18,849 nucleotides of DNA from CAZTDU01 sp050248795. Lineage in GTDB: Bacteria > Pseudomonadota > Gammaproteobacteria > Burkholderiales > SG8-39. The translations under genes and the position numbers were made by a program. The stretch spans positions 1-18,849 of the forward strand of contig JBFWRS010000060.1 of the NCBI GenBank assembly GCA_050248795.1. Reading direction: 5' to 3'. The notes below the pieces were generated by a model that worked only from the letters and a program-made list of their open reading frames with translations, was not told the DNA's origin and made no database searches. Shown here in pieces: positions 6,660 through 16,388 of the stretch. Position 1 is the stretch's first letter; the number at the start of each line of letters is the position of its first letter.

Positions 6660-7870
6660 GCGCCGGCGCCACCACGCTGCGCCAGGACGCGCGCGTCATT
6701 GGCCTGGTCGGCGTCGGCCATGCGATCAGCCATTTCTACCAGCTGATGCTGCCGCCGCTGTTTCCGCTGATGAAGGACGACCTTGGCGTCAGCTACGCGG
6801 CGCTCGGCTTCGTCCTTGCGGTGTATTTCACGGTTTCCGGCGTCTTCCAGTTCCTTGCCGGCTTCGCAGTGGACCGCTACGGCGCACGCCGCGTGCTCGC
6901 CATCGGCCTGGTGCTCTGCGTCCTCGGCGCGCTGCTTGCGGGCCTGTCGCGCAGCTACGAGGCGCTGCTTGCCGCGGCAGTGATCGGCGGCTTGGGGAAC
7001 AGCGTATTCCATCCGGCGGACCTGGCGATCCTGAACGCGCGCGTGAACACGTCGCGCCTGGGCTACGCATTCAGCTGGCACGGCGTCGCGGGCTTCGCCG
7101 GCTACGCCATCGCCCCGGGCTTTGCCATCGGCGCGGCAGCAGCGTTCGGCTGGCACAACGCGCTGGTGCTGGCCGCAGCGACCGGAGCTGCGTTCCTGGT
7201 CGTGCTGTACTTCCTGCGCGAGGACCTGTACGTGGAGCCCGCGCCTCGCAGGCAAGCGGGCGGGCAGGGGATGGTGCAGGACCTCGGCATGCTGATGTCG
7301 AAGCCGGTGCTGATGTGCTTCTTCTACTTCGTGCTGGCATCGGTGGCCTTCATCGCCATGCAGGGCTTCGGCGTCACCGCGCTGGTCAGCCTGTTCGACA
7401 TGCCGGTGGCGATGGCTTCCGCGGCGCTGTCGCTGTTCTTCTTCGCATCCGCGGTCGGCATCCTGGCCGGCGGGTACGTCGCGACGAAGTCCTCGCGGCA
7501 CAACGTCGTCGCCGCGACCGGTGTTTCGCTCGCCGCGTCGCTGATCCTCACCGTCGCGCTGGTGCCGATGCCGGTAGCCTTGGTGCCGCTGATGATGGCG
7601 GCAGCGGGGTTCTGCACCGGGATCACGAATCCCTCGCGCGACCTCATCGTGCGGCAGACCACGCCGCCGGGGTCCACCGGCAAGGTCTACGGATTCGTCT
7701 ATTCGGGCATCGACGTGGGGTCGATGCTGATGCCGGTGCTGTTCGGCTGGATGATCGACCAGGGAAATCCGCGCGGGGTGCTGCTGACGATGGCGGCCGC
7801 GCTGGCGATCACCGTGGTGACGGTGCTGAACCTGCCGACGCGAAAGATCTCTCTCGCGGCGAGACCCTAA
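6656..7870 (+). CDS. MFS transporter, fosmidomycin-resistance (Fsr)-like
   Basis: This 404-aa protein has the twelve-helix pattern of the major facilitator superfamily. The N-terminal 'GHAISHFYQLMLPPLFPLMK' (21-40) and 'GGLGNSVFHPAD' (111-122) strongly resemble the Fsr subgroup, whose E. coli member exports fosmidomycin. The canonical loop 2-3 motif is 'DRYGARR' (73-79). A charged cytoplasmic loop near 213-230 separates the two six-helix halves. In the second half 'TGITNPSRDLIVRQTTPPG' is conserved in the same subgroup. Proton-driven efflux of a small anionic compound is the family expectation; the natural substrate is unknown. Translation is coupled to the alpha/beta hydrolase upstream through an ATGA overlap. 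The stop codon overlaps the stop of the convergent aldolase gene by 4 bases. Confidence 0.92.
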   Translation: MSAGATTLRQDARVIGLVGVGHAISHFYQLMLPPLFPLMKDDLGVSYAALGFVLAVYFTVSGVFQFLAGFAVDRYGARRVLAIGLVLCVLGALLAGLSRSYEALLAAAVIGGLGNSVFHPADLAILNARVNTSRLGYAFSWHGVAGFAGYAIAPGFAIGAAAAFGWHNALVLAAATGAAFLVVLYFLREDLYVEPAPRRQAGGQGMVQDLGMLMSKPVLMCFFYFVLASVAFIAMQGFGVTALVSLFDMPVAMASAALSLFFFASAVGILAGGYVATKSSRHNVVAATGVSLAASLILTVALVPMPVALVPLMMAAAGFCTGITNPSRDLIVRQTTPPGSTGKVYGFVYSGIDVGSMLMPVLFGWMIDQGNPRGVLLTMAAALAITVVTVLNLPTRKISLAARP

Positions 7871-8617
7871 CCCAGGTAATTGATTCCCTTGCGTTCGAGC
7901 AGGCGCAGCAGCGCCGGCCAGTCCTTCTTCGTCGATACGCGGTCCGGGCGGTTGAACTGCACGCTCGCGGTCTTCGCCGCCGCATCGGACATCGTCACCA
8001 CGTGCTCCGTGCCGCCCGAGAGCGCATCGACCTGGATCTGGCAGGCGCAATCGAGGTAGTACATCAGTTCGAACGCCTCGCGCACCGATTCGCCCAGCGT
8101 CAGCAGGCCGTGGTTGCGCAGGATCATCACGCGGGAGGTGCTGCCAAGGTCCGCGGCGAGCCGGGTGCGCTCGTCCATGTCGAGCGCGATGCCTTCGTAG
8201 TCGTGATAGGTGAGTTCCGAGTACACGCGCGCGGCATGCTGGCTGAGCGGCAGCAGCCCGTGTTTCTGCGCCGACACCGCGACGCCGGCGCGGGTATGCG
8301 TGTGGATCACGCAGTTGACCTCGGGCCGCGCCGCATGCACGCAGCCGTGGATGACGAAGCCCGCCTCGTTGTAGCCGAGGTCCAGCGGATCGTCGACCAC
8401 CTTGCCGGATTCGGCGATGCGCACCAGGTTGGACGCGGTGATCTCGTCGAACAGCAGGCCGTAGGGGTTGATGAGGAAATCGTCGGTTCCCGGCACGCGT
8501 GCCGAGAAATGGGTGTAGATGAGGTCGGTCCACTTGAAGATCGCGGCGAGCTGGTACGCGGCGGCGAGGTCGACGCGCATCTGCCATTCGCCGTCGCTGA
8601 CGCGCTCGCGGACAGAC

Positions 8618-9619
<1,002 letters not shown>

Positions 9620-9626
9620 GGCGTGC

Positions 9627-9654
9627 TTGCGGATGCATGCGGGAGTGCTATAAG
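9627..9654 (+). promoter_or_regulatory. Candidate sigma-70 promoter for class II aldolase copy 2
   Basis: TTGCGG (9627-9632) and TATAAG (9649-9654) are separated by 16 bases. The -10 matches consensus at 5 of 6, the -35 at 3 of 6. A start near 9661 would give a leader of about 20 bases before the ATG at 9682 and would exclude the more upstream ATG at 9637. Confidence 0.45.
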
Positions 9655-9681
9655 GATACGGACTTCATGGGGGAAGCGCAC

Positions 9682-10482
9682 ATGCAGAAGCGTCGCATCG
9701 CCGCAGGCCGCAGCCGTGCAGGGCGCGGGACGGCGGGCATGGATCCGCGCGAGCGCGAGGCGCGGCTGGAGCTTGCGGCGTGCTACCGGCTGGTGGCGCT
9801 GAAGGGCTGGACCGACATGATCGGCAACCACATCTCGGTGCGCGTGCCGGGCAGCGACGACCGCTTCCTCATCAATCCGTTCGGCATGCGCTTCGACGAG
9901 GTCACCGCGTCGTCGCTGCTGGTGATCGACGTCGACGGCAACAAGCTGTCGGATTCGCCATGGCCGGTGAACAGGGCGGGCTTCGTCATCCACAGCGCGA
10001 TCCACATGGGCAGGAGCGATGCGCACTGCGTCATGCACCTGCACGGCACCGCGGGCGTCGCGGTGTCGATGCAGAAGGACGGCCTGCTGCCGGCCTCGCA
10101 GCAGGCGCTGACCATCATGCACGAGCTGCGCTACCACGACTACGAAGGCATCGCCTTCGACACCGCCGAGCGCGAGCGGCTGCTTGCCGACCTTGGCGAC
10201 GGCGGCGTGATGATCCTGCGCAACCACGGCACGCTGGCGGTGGGGCGCACGGTGGCCGAGATGTACACGCGCATGTGCCTGCTGGAGCGCGCGTGCCACT
10301 TCCAGGTGGCGGCGCTGGCCGGCGGCTCGGCGCTGAATCCGCTGCCGCAGGAGGTCATACGCCACACCATTGCGCAGGGCCGCGACATGTACGCCAAAGG
10401 CGGCCAGTCCGCGGGCGGCGAACTGTTCTGGAAATCCGAACTGCGCTGGCTGGATCACGTCGACCGCGGCTACGCGCGCTAG
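9682..10482 (+). CDS. Class II aldolase/adducin-domain protein, copy 2
   Basis: This 266-aa protein is a clear paralog of the class II aldolase at 7867-8649. It shares the order 'GWTDMIGNHISVRVPG', 'FLINPFG', 'FDEVTAS', 'AGFVIHSAIH', 'YHDYEGIAFD' and 'LRNHGTLAVG'. The zinc ligands are H119 and H121 ('CVMHLHGTAG') and H182. Where copy 1 has glutamate (E95), this copy has R98 in 'VNRAGFVIH', so the two may differ in catalysis or substrate. The start at 9682 is chosen because GGGGGA lies eight bases upstream and a candidate promoter at 9627-9654 leaves no room for the frame's first ATG at 9637. ATG 9667 is a possible alternative. The basic N-terminal 19 residues precede the conserved core and are not a signal peptide. 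The gene stands alone on its strand and is convergent with the LprI-like gene (14-base gap). Confidence 0.92.
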   Translation: MQKRRIAAGRSRAGRGTAGMDPREREARLELAACYRLVALKGWTDMIGNHISVRVPGSDDRFLINPFGMRFDEVTASSLLVIDVDGNKLSDSPWPVNRAGFVIHSAIHMGRSDAHCVMHLHGTAGVAVSMQKDGLLPASQQALTIMHELRYHDYEGIAFDTAERERLLADLGDGGVMILRNHGTLAVGRTVAEMYTRMCLLERACHFQVAALAGGSALNPLPQEVIRHTIAQGRDMYAKGGQSAGGELFWKSELRWLDHVDRGYAR

Positions 10483-10496
10483 CCGCGGCGCCGGCT

Positions 10497-11123
10497 TCAT
10501 CGCACGTCGTCGAGGCGCCTGCGCGTCAGGTCGATGACGCAGGCCTTGCGCGCGCGTGGCGTGCCGCCCTGGCGCGTGCATTCGGCGTCGCGGTAGGCGA
10601 GCCAGGCCTGGTTGCTGCGGCGGAAAGTGTCCGCCGCCGCTTCCTTGCCGGTTTTTGCGTCCGCGTCGCGGGCTTGCTGGAACCGCACCGCATAGGCCTG
10701 GGTGAGGTCGGCCTCGGCAACGTGCAGCAGCGTGTCCAGGCAGGCGTCGGTGTCGCGGGCGCAGACTTCGAGCGCCGGGGCGTCGTAGCGGGGCGTCCAG
10801 TGGAAGTACACCGCGCGCCGCTCGCTCGCCAGCAGGCAGACGAAGCTGATTGCCGTCGCCGGACCCGAATCTGGCGCGATGATGCCGTTGCCGCTAAGCA
10901 CCAGCGATACGGCCTGGCTGCCGAGCTTGCGCCTGGTGCGGTCAGCGCCCAGCGTGCGGTCGGCGTGCAGCTCGATGCTGGCGGGCTTGTTGCCGCTCGC
11001 GCGCTGCTCGCTTGCGGCGAGCGCGCGGCAGGCTTCGAGCGCGGGCTTGGTGTCCTGCGCCAGCGCAGGCTGCGGGGCGAGCAGCGCGGCGATGAGGATG
11101 AGCGCGGGCAGGAAGCGGTGCAT
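10497..11123 (-). CDS. Exported LprI/DUF1311-like protein
   Basis: This 208-aa protein begins with a clear Sec signal peptide, 'MHRFLPALILIAALLAPQPA' and following, with a likely cleavage after A22 (ALA-Q). The mature protein has six cysteines in the visible pattern ACR, FVC, VCA, ACL, ECT and ACV, consistent with three disulfides in the periplasm. The C-terminal half fits the LprI N-terminal domain (formerly DUF1311): 'EADLTQAYA', then 'FRRSNQAWLAYRDAEC', then a last cysteine. Proteins with this domain include the lysozyme inhibitor LprI of Mycobacterium, but most members are uncharacterised. The first half (about 23-130) is not recognised. The ATG overlaps the stop of the upstream dehydrogenase by one base (TGATG), so the two are co-translated. 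Lysozyme inhibition is a family-based guess only. Confidence 0.82.
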   Translation of the reverse strand: MHRFLPALILIAALLAPQPALAQDTKPALEACRALAASEQRASGNKPASIELHADRTLGADRTRRKLGSQAVSLVLSGNGIIAPDSGPATAISFVCLLASERRAVYFHWTPRYDAPALEVCARDTDACLDTLLHVAEADLTQAYAVRFQQARDADAKTGKEAAADTFRRSNQAWLAYRDAECTRQGGTPRARKACVIDLTRRRLDDVR

Positions 11124-12115
11124 CAGGCTATCGCCTGGTATTGCCGCGTGCTGCCGGCGCGCACGCGGATCAGGCCGAGCAGGCTCTCGGTGCAGGGAGC
11201 GGCGACGCCGACATGGCGGGCCACCTCCAGCGTGCCGGTGAGCAGGCCGTCGATCTCCAGCGACTTGCCGGCCTCGAGGTCCTGCAGCATCGAGGTCTTG
11301 AAGGTGCCGAGCACGCGCGCCATGTCGATGCGCGCCTCGGGGTCGATGTCGGCATCCACGCCCGCGGCGCGGCCGATTGCCAGCACCTCGCGCATTACCG
11401 CGACCATGTAGGACTTCACGTACGGGTCTCCGATCAGCCGGTCGGCGGTCGCGAGCGTCAGCGCCGATACCGGGTTGAAGCTGACATTGCCCATGAGTTT
11501 CACCCAGAAGTCCTTTTCGATGAAGTTGCTTGCGGTGCAGGCGAAGCCCGCGGCGTTCAGCGCGTCGGCCAGTGCGGTTGAGCGCGCAGTATTCGTGCCG
11601 CCCGGCTCGCCGACGATCAGCTTGTTGTTCATGTTGTGGCTCACCAGGCCGGGCTCGGGCGTTGAGGCGGCGAGGTGGATGACGCAGCCGACGATGCGTT
11701 CGGTGGGCATCGCGCGCGACAGCCGGCCGCCGGGATCGAGGCTTTCCAGCCGCAGCCGTCCGCCGCCGAACTTCAGCCGGTCGAAGAACCACCACGGCAC
11801 GCCGTTCATCGCCGTGACCACCGAGGTGCGCGCGCCCAGCAGTGGCCCGATGCGCGCGGCGACTTCCGGCAGGCTCTGTGCCTTGACCGCAACGATGACA
11901 TAGTCCTGCTCGCCAAGCTGCGCTGGGTCGCTGTCCGCGGCGACGCGCGCGCTCAGCAGTTCGCCGCTGGCGGCGGTGCGCACGCGCAGCCCATGCTCGC
12001 GTATCGCCGTCAGGTTCTCGCCACGTGCCACGACACTTACCTCGTGTCCGGCGCGGTGCAGCCAGGCAGCCATGACGCCGCCGACCGCACCGGCCCCGTA
12101 GACGCAGATTTTCAT
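11123..12115 (-). CDS. Ketopantoate reductase-like (ApbA/PanE family) dehydrogenase
   Basis: This 330-aa protein has an N-terminal Rossmann fold with 'GAGAVGGVMAAWLHRAGHEV' (7-26), the NADPH-binding glycine motif. The 'VKAQSL' segment at 77-82 and N104 in 'AMNGVP' are family landmarks. The helical C-terminal domain has the catalytic region 'FWVKLMGNVSFNPVSALT' with K206, N210 and N214, matching K176, N180 and N184 of E. coli PanE. The family reduces 2-dehydropantoate to pantoate for coenzyme A synthesis. Betaproteobacteria carry several paralogs, and the long insert 'RLKFGGGRLRLESLDPGGRL' (113-132) suggests a side branch, so panE is not assigned. No Shine-Dalgarno precedes the ATG at 12115; TAGAAT ends 6 bases upstream. 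It is followed with one-base overlap by the LprI-like gene and is divergent from msrA. Confidence 0.9.
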   Translation of the reverse strand: MKICVYGAGAVGGVMAAWLHRAGHEVSVVARGENLTAIREHGLRVRTAASGELLSARVAADSDPAQLGEQDYVIVAVKAQSLPEVAARIGPLLGARTSVVTAMNGVPWWFFDRLKFGGGRLRLESLDPGGRLSRAMPTERIVGCVIHLAASTPEPGLVSHNMNNKLIVGEPGGTNTARSTALADALNAAGFACTASNFIEKDFWVKLMGNVSFNPVSALTLATADRLIGDPYVKSYMVAVMREVLAIGRAAGVDADIDPEARIDMARVLGTFKTSMLQDLEAGKSLEIDGLLTGTLEVARHVGVAAPCTESLLGLIRVRAGSTRQYQAIA

Positions 12116-12121
12116 GTTGTA

Positions 12122-12127
12122 ATTCTA
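12122..12127 (-). promoter_or_regulatory. Candidate -10 element for the dehydrogenase-LprI unit
   Basis: TAGAAT on the minus strand matches the -10 consensus at 5 of 6 positions and ends 6 bases before the ATG at 12115, implying a leaderless or nearly leaderless transcript. A -35 at the right spacing is not evident. A TTGGCA lies too close to count as one. Confidence 0.35.
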
Positions 12128-12136
12128 AGGCTTGCC

Positions 12137-12142
12137 AAGGAG
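12137..12142 (+). promoter_or_regulatory. Ribosome binding site of msrA, deciding the start
   Basis: AAGGAG directly abuts an ATG at 12143 and lies six bases before a second in-frame ATG at 12149. Only the second has correct spacing, so msrA is taken to begin at 12149. Confidence 0.65.
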
Positions 12143-12148
12143 ATGCCG

Positions 12149-12805
12149 ATGTTCGAATTCATGAAGAAGCTGAACAAGCTGCTGCCCGCCGACAGCACGC
12201 TGCCTGGCCGCGCGGCGAAGGTGCCGGTGCCCGAGCGGCACTACGTGAACGGCAACCGCATCGTGCCGCCGTTTCCCGAGGGCATGCAGCGCCTGGTCGT
12301 CGGCATGGGCTGCTTCTGGGGTGCCGAGCGGCTGTTCTGGCAGGTGCCGGGCGTTCATGCCACGGCGGTCGGCTATGCGGGCGGCGAGACGCCGAACCCC
12401 ACCTACGAGGAGGTGTGCAGCGGCTTCACCAACCACGCCGAGGTGGTGCTCGTGGTGTTCGACCCGCAACGCGTTTCCCATGCGGCGCTGCTGAAGGTGT
12501 TCTGGGAGGGTCACGACCCGACGCAGGGCATGCGCCAGGGCAACGACCGCGGCACGCAGTACCGCTCGGCGATCTATGCATACGGCGAGGAGCAGCTGAA
12601 GGCGGCGCTGGCCTCGCGCGACGCGTTCCAGGCAGCACTGTCGAAGTCCGGGTTCGGCGCGATCACCACCGAGATCCGCGAAGCGCCCGAGTTCTACTAC
12701 GCCGAGGACTATCACCAGCAGTACCTCGGCAAGAACCCCAACGGCTACTGCGGGCTCGGCGGTACCGGCGTGTCCTGTCCGGCAGGGCTGGCGACCGCGG
12801 CCTGA
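12149..12805 (+). CDS. msrA: Peptide-methionine (S)-S-oxide reductase MsrA
   Basis: This 218-aa enzyme reduces the S-epimer of methionine sulfoxide in proteins and free methionine, using thioredoxin. The active site 'GMGCFWGAER' has the nucleophile C55. The resolving cysteines are C201 and C210 in 'GYCGLGG' and 'VSCPAG', matching the three-cysteine arrangement of E. coli MsrA (C51, C198, C206). 'VGYAGGETPNPTYEEVCSG', 'FWEGHDPTQGMRQGNDRGTQ' and 'YYAEDYHQQYL' are other family blocks. The roughly 48-residue N-terminal extension before the catalytic core is also as in E. coli; no signal peptide is present. The start at 12149 is set by the AAGGAG six bases upstream. The gene is divergent from the dehydrogenase (33-base gap) and convergent with the methylcitrate operon (14-base gap with a hairpin). 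It appears monocistronic. Confidence 0.97.
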   Translation: MFEFMKKLNKLLPADSTLPGRAAKVPVPERHYVNGNRIVPPFPEGMQRLVVGMGCFWGAERLFWQVPGVHATAVGYAGGETPNPTYEEVCSGFTNHAEVVLVVFDPQRVSHAALLKVFWEGHDPTQGMRQGNDRGTQYRSAIYAYGEEQLKAALASRDAFQAALSKSGFGAITTEIREAPEFYYAEDYHQQYLGKNPNGYCGLGGTGVSCPAGLATAA

Positions 12806-12809
12806 GCGC

Positions 12810-12835
12810 GAGGCGGGGGCTACTTGCCCCGCTTC
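12810..12835. terminator. Hairpin between convergent msrA and the methylcitrate operon
   Basis: GAGGCGGGG (12810-12818) can pair with CCCCGCTTC (12827-12835) through nine base pairs with one G-T wobble and an eight-base loop. It lies just after the msrA stop and covers the last codons of the minus-strand gene. Its position suits a bidirectional terminator. Neither strand has a T-run after the stem and one arm is coding, so the call is tentative. Confidence 0.4.
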
Positions 12836-13155
12836 AGCATCATCTGCGCGTCTTCGACCACCTTGAACGGGCTCTTGGACCACAGGATCGCGCCGTAGAA
12901 GAACTGCTCGAGCTTGGCGTCGGTGAGCGCCTTCCACTGGTAGGAGTTCACCAGGATCACCTGCCCGGTCATGCCGAGCTCGCCGATGATGGTGAATGCG
13001 CCTTCCTGCACCGGCTTCTGCGGCGGCTTGTTCCACTTCACTTCCCCGACCTCCGACACCGAGCCTTCCTTCTCGCCGACGATGACGTCGAAGGTGCCCA
13101 TGCAGCCGTCCTGCGAGCGCAGGGTGCAGGCGAGTCGCTGTCCGCGTGGGGGCAT
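12820..13155 (-). CDS. Unrecognised 111-aa protein behind acnA
   Basis: A 111-aa frame follows acnA after 14 bases, with AGGAG (13165-13169) nine bases before its ATG at 13155. Operon position, a good ribosome site and normal-looking protein composition support it as a real gene. I do not recognise the family. The protein has no signal peptide or membrane segment. It has two cysteines eight residues apart (C10, C18). Its middle part is rich in short beta-prone stretches ('GTFDVIVGE', 'GAFTIIGELG', 'GQVILVNSYQW'), and the end is helical ('DAKLEQFFYGAILW', 'VVEDAQMMLK'). The shape suggests a small cytoplasmic alpha/beta protein. Being last in an operon with AcnA, PrpD and PrpC, it could serve the aconitase or the methylcitrate pathway, but nothing in the sequence shows this. 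Confidence 0.75.
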   Translation of the reverse strand: MPPRGQRLACTLRSQDGCMGTFDVIVGEKEGSVSEVGEVKWNKPPQKPVQEGAFTIIGELGMTGQVILVNSYQWKALTDAKLEQFFYGAILWSKSPFKVVEDAQMMLKRGK

Positions 13156-13169
13156 GTCCGGGATCTCCT

Positions 13170-15830
<2,661 letters not shown>

Positions 15831-15852
15831 TGCTGTCTCCGTCTGGATCCGG

Positions 15853-16386
15853 TTACCGGGGCTTTCCCGGGCTCTTCTGCCGGTACTCCGCAAATGTCTG
15901 CGTCCGGCTTGCACCGCTGGCGACGAACTCGCCAAGCGCGAGGAAATCATCGGGTTCGTAGATGCCGCCCACGTGCCGGTAGATGCGCGTGCCGTCCGGA
16001 GCGTAGAAATCGAACGTCGGCGAGCCGCGGATCTCGACCGCCTTGGCGTAGGCGCGCTCCTCCATCGTGCGGCCGTCGAGGCCGGTGACCGGCTGCGCGC
16101 CGCGCATGTCGATGCCGATGACGACGAACTCGCGCCGGTACCAGTCCTGCACCGCGGGGCGGTTCAGCACCTGCTTCTTCATGCGCGTGCAGGCGGGGCA
16201 CTCGTCGAAGTGGTACATGACGACCACGCCCTTGCGCTTGGTCCGTGCCGCTTCGGCGACCTCGGCGCGCAGGTCGCCGAGGAAGGCGTGGAAGAAGTGG
16301 TCCACGGGATCGCGCAGGTCGGCGGCCCTGCCGGGCAGCGCCGCCGCCAGCAGCACCAGGATCGAGAGCCTCAGCCACGCGGTCAT
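15853..16386 (-). CDS. Exported thioredoxin-fold protein (CPAC)
   Basis: This 177-aa protein starts with a Sec signal peptide, 'MTAWLRLSILVLLAAALPG' followed by RAAD, with likely cleavage near residue 22. The mature part has a thioredoxin fold: 'GVVVMYHFDECPACTRMKKQ' (53-72) carries the redox pair C63-P-A-C66, and 'IRGSPTFDFY' supplies the cis-proline at P123. It resembles the periplasmic thioredoxin-like proteins grouped under Thioredoxin_2, including SoxW-like proteins, which reduce or rearrange disulfides of exported proteins. The ATG at 16386 follows the prpD stop by two bases and has no strong Shine-Dalgarno, pointing to translational coupling. Its presence between prpD and acnA, both cytoplasmic, is unexplained. 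A role in supplying or protecting envelope proteins under the same growth condition is only a guess. Confidence 0.88.
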   Translation of the reverse strand: MTAWLRLSILVLLAAALPGRAADLRDPVDHFFHAFLGDLRAEVAEAARTKRKGVVVMYHFDECPACTRMKKQVLNRPAVQDWYRREFVVIGIDMRGAQPVTGLDGRTMEERAYAKAVEIRGSPTFDFYAPDGTRIYRHVGGIYEPDDFLALGEFVASGASRTQTFAEYRQKSPGKPR

Positions 16387-16388
16387 GG

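Noticed and set aside
6497..8587. 696-codon minus-strand frame across the MFS and aldolase genes, and a 496-codon plus-strand frame at 7315-8805
   Set aside because: Both are antisense or off-frame shadows with Arg/Ala/His-rich translations. The MFS and aldolase genes have complete family motifs.
15849..15870. Small inverted repeats (CCGG-TTA-CCGG and a five-base CCGGG/CCCGG stem) at the end of the thioredoxin-like gene
   Set aside because: The stems are only four to five pairs, are largely coding, and lie between two genes of one operon. They are not distinguishable from chance in GC-rich DNA.
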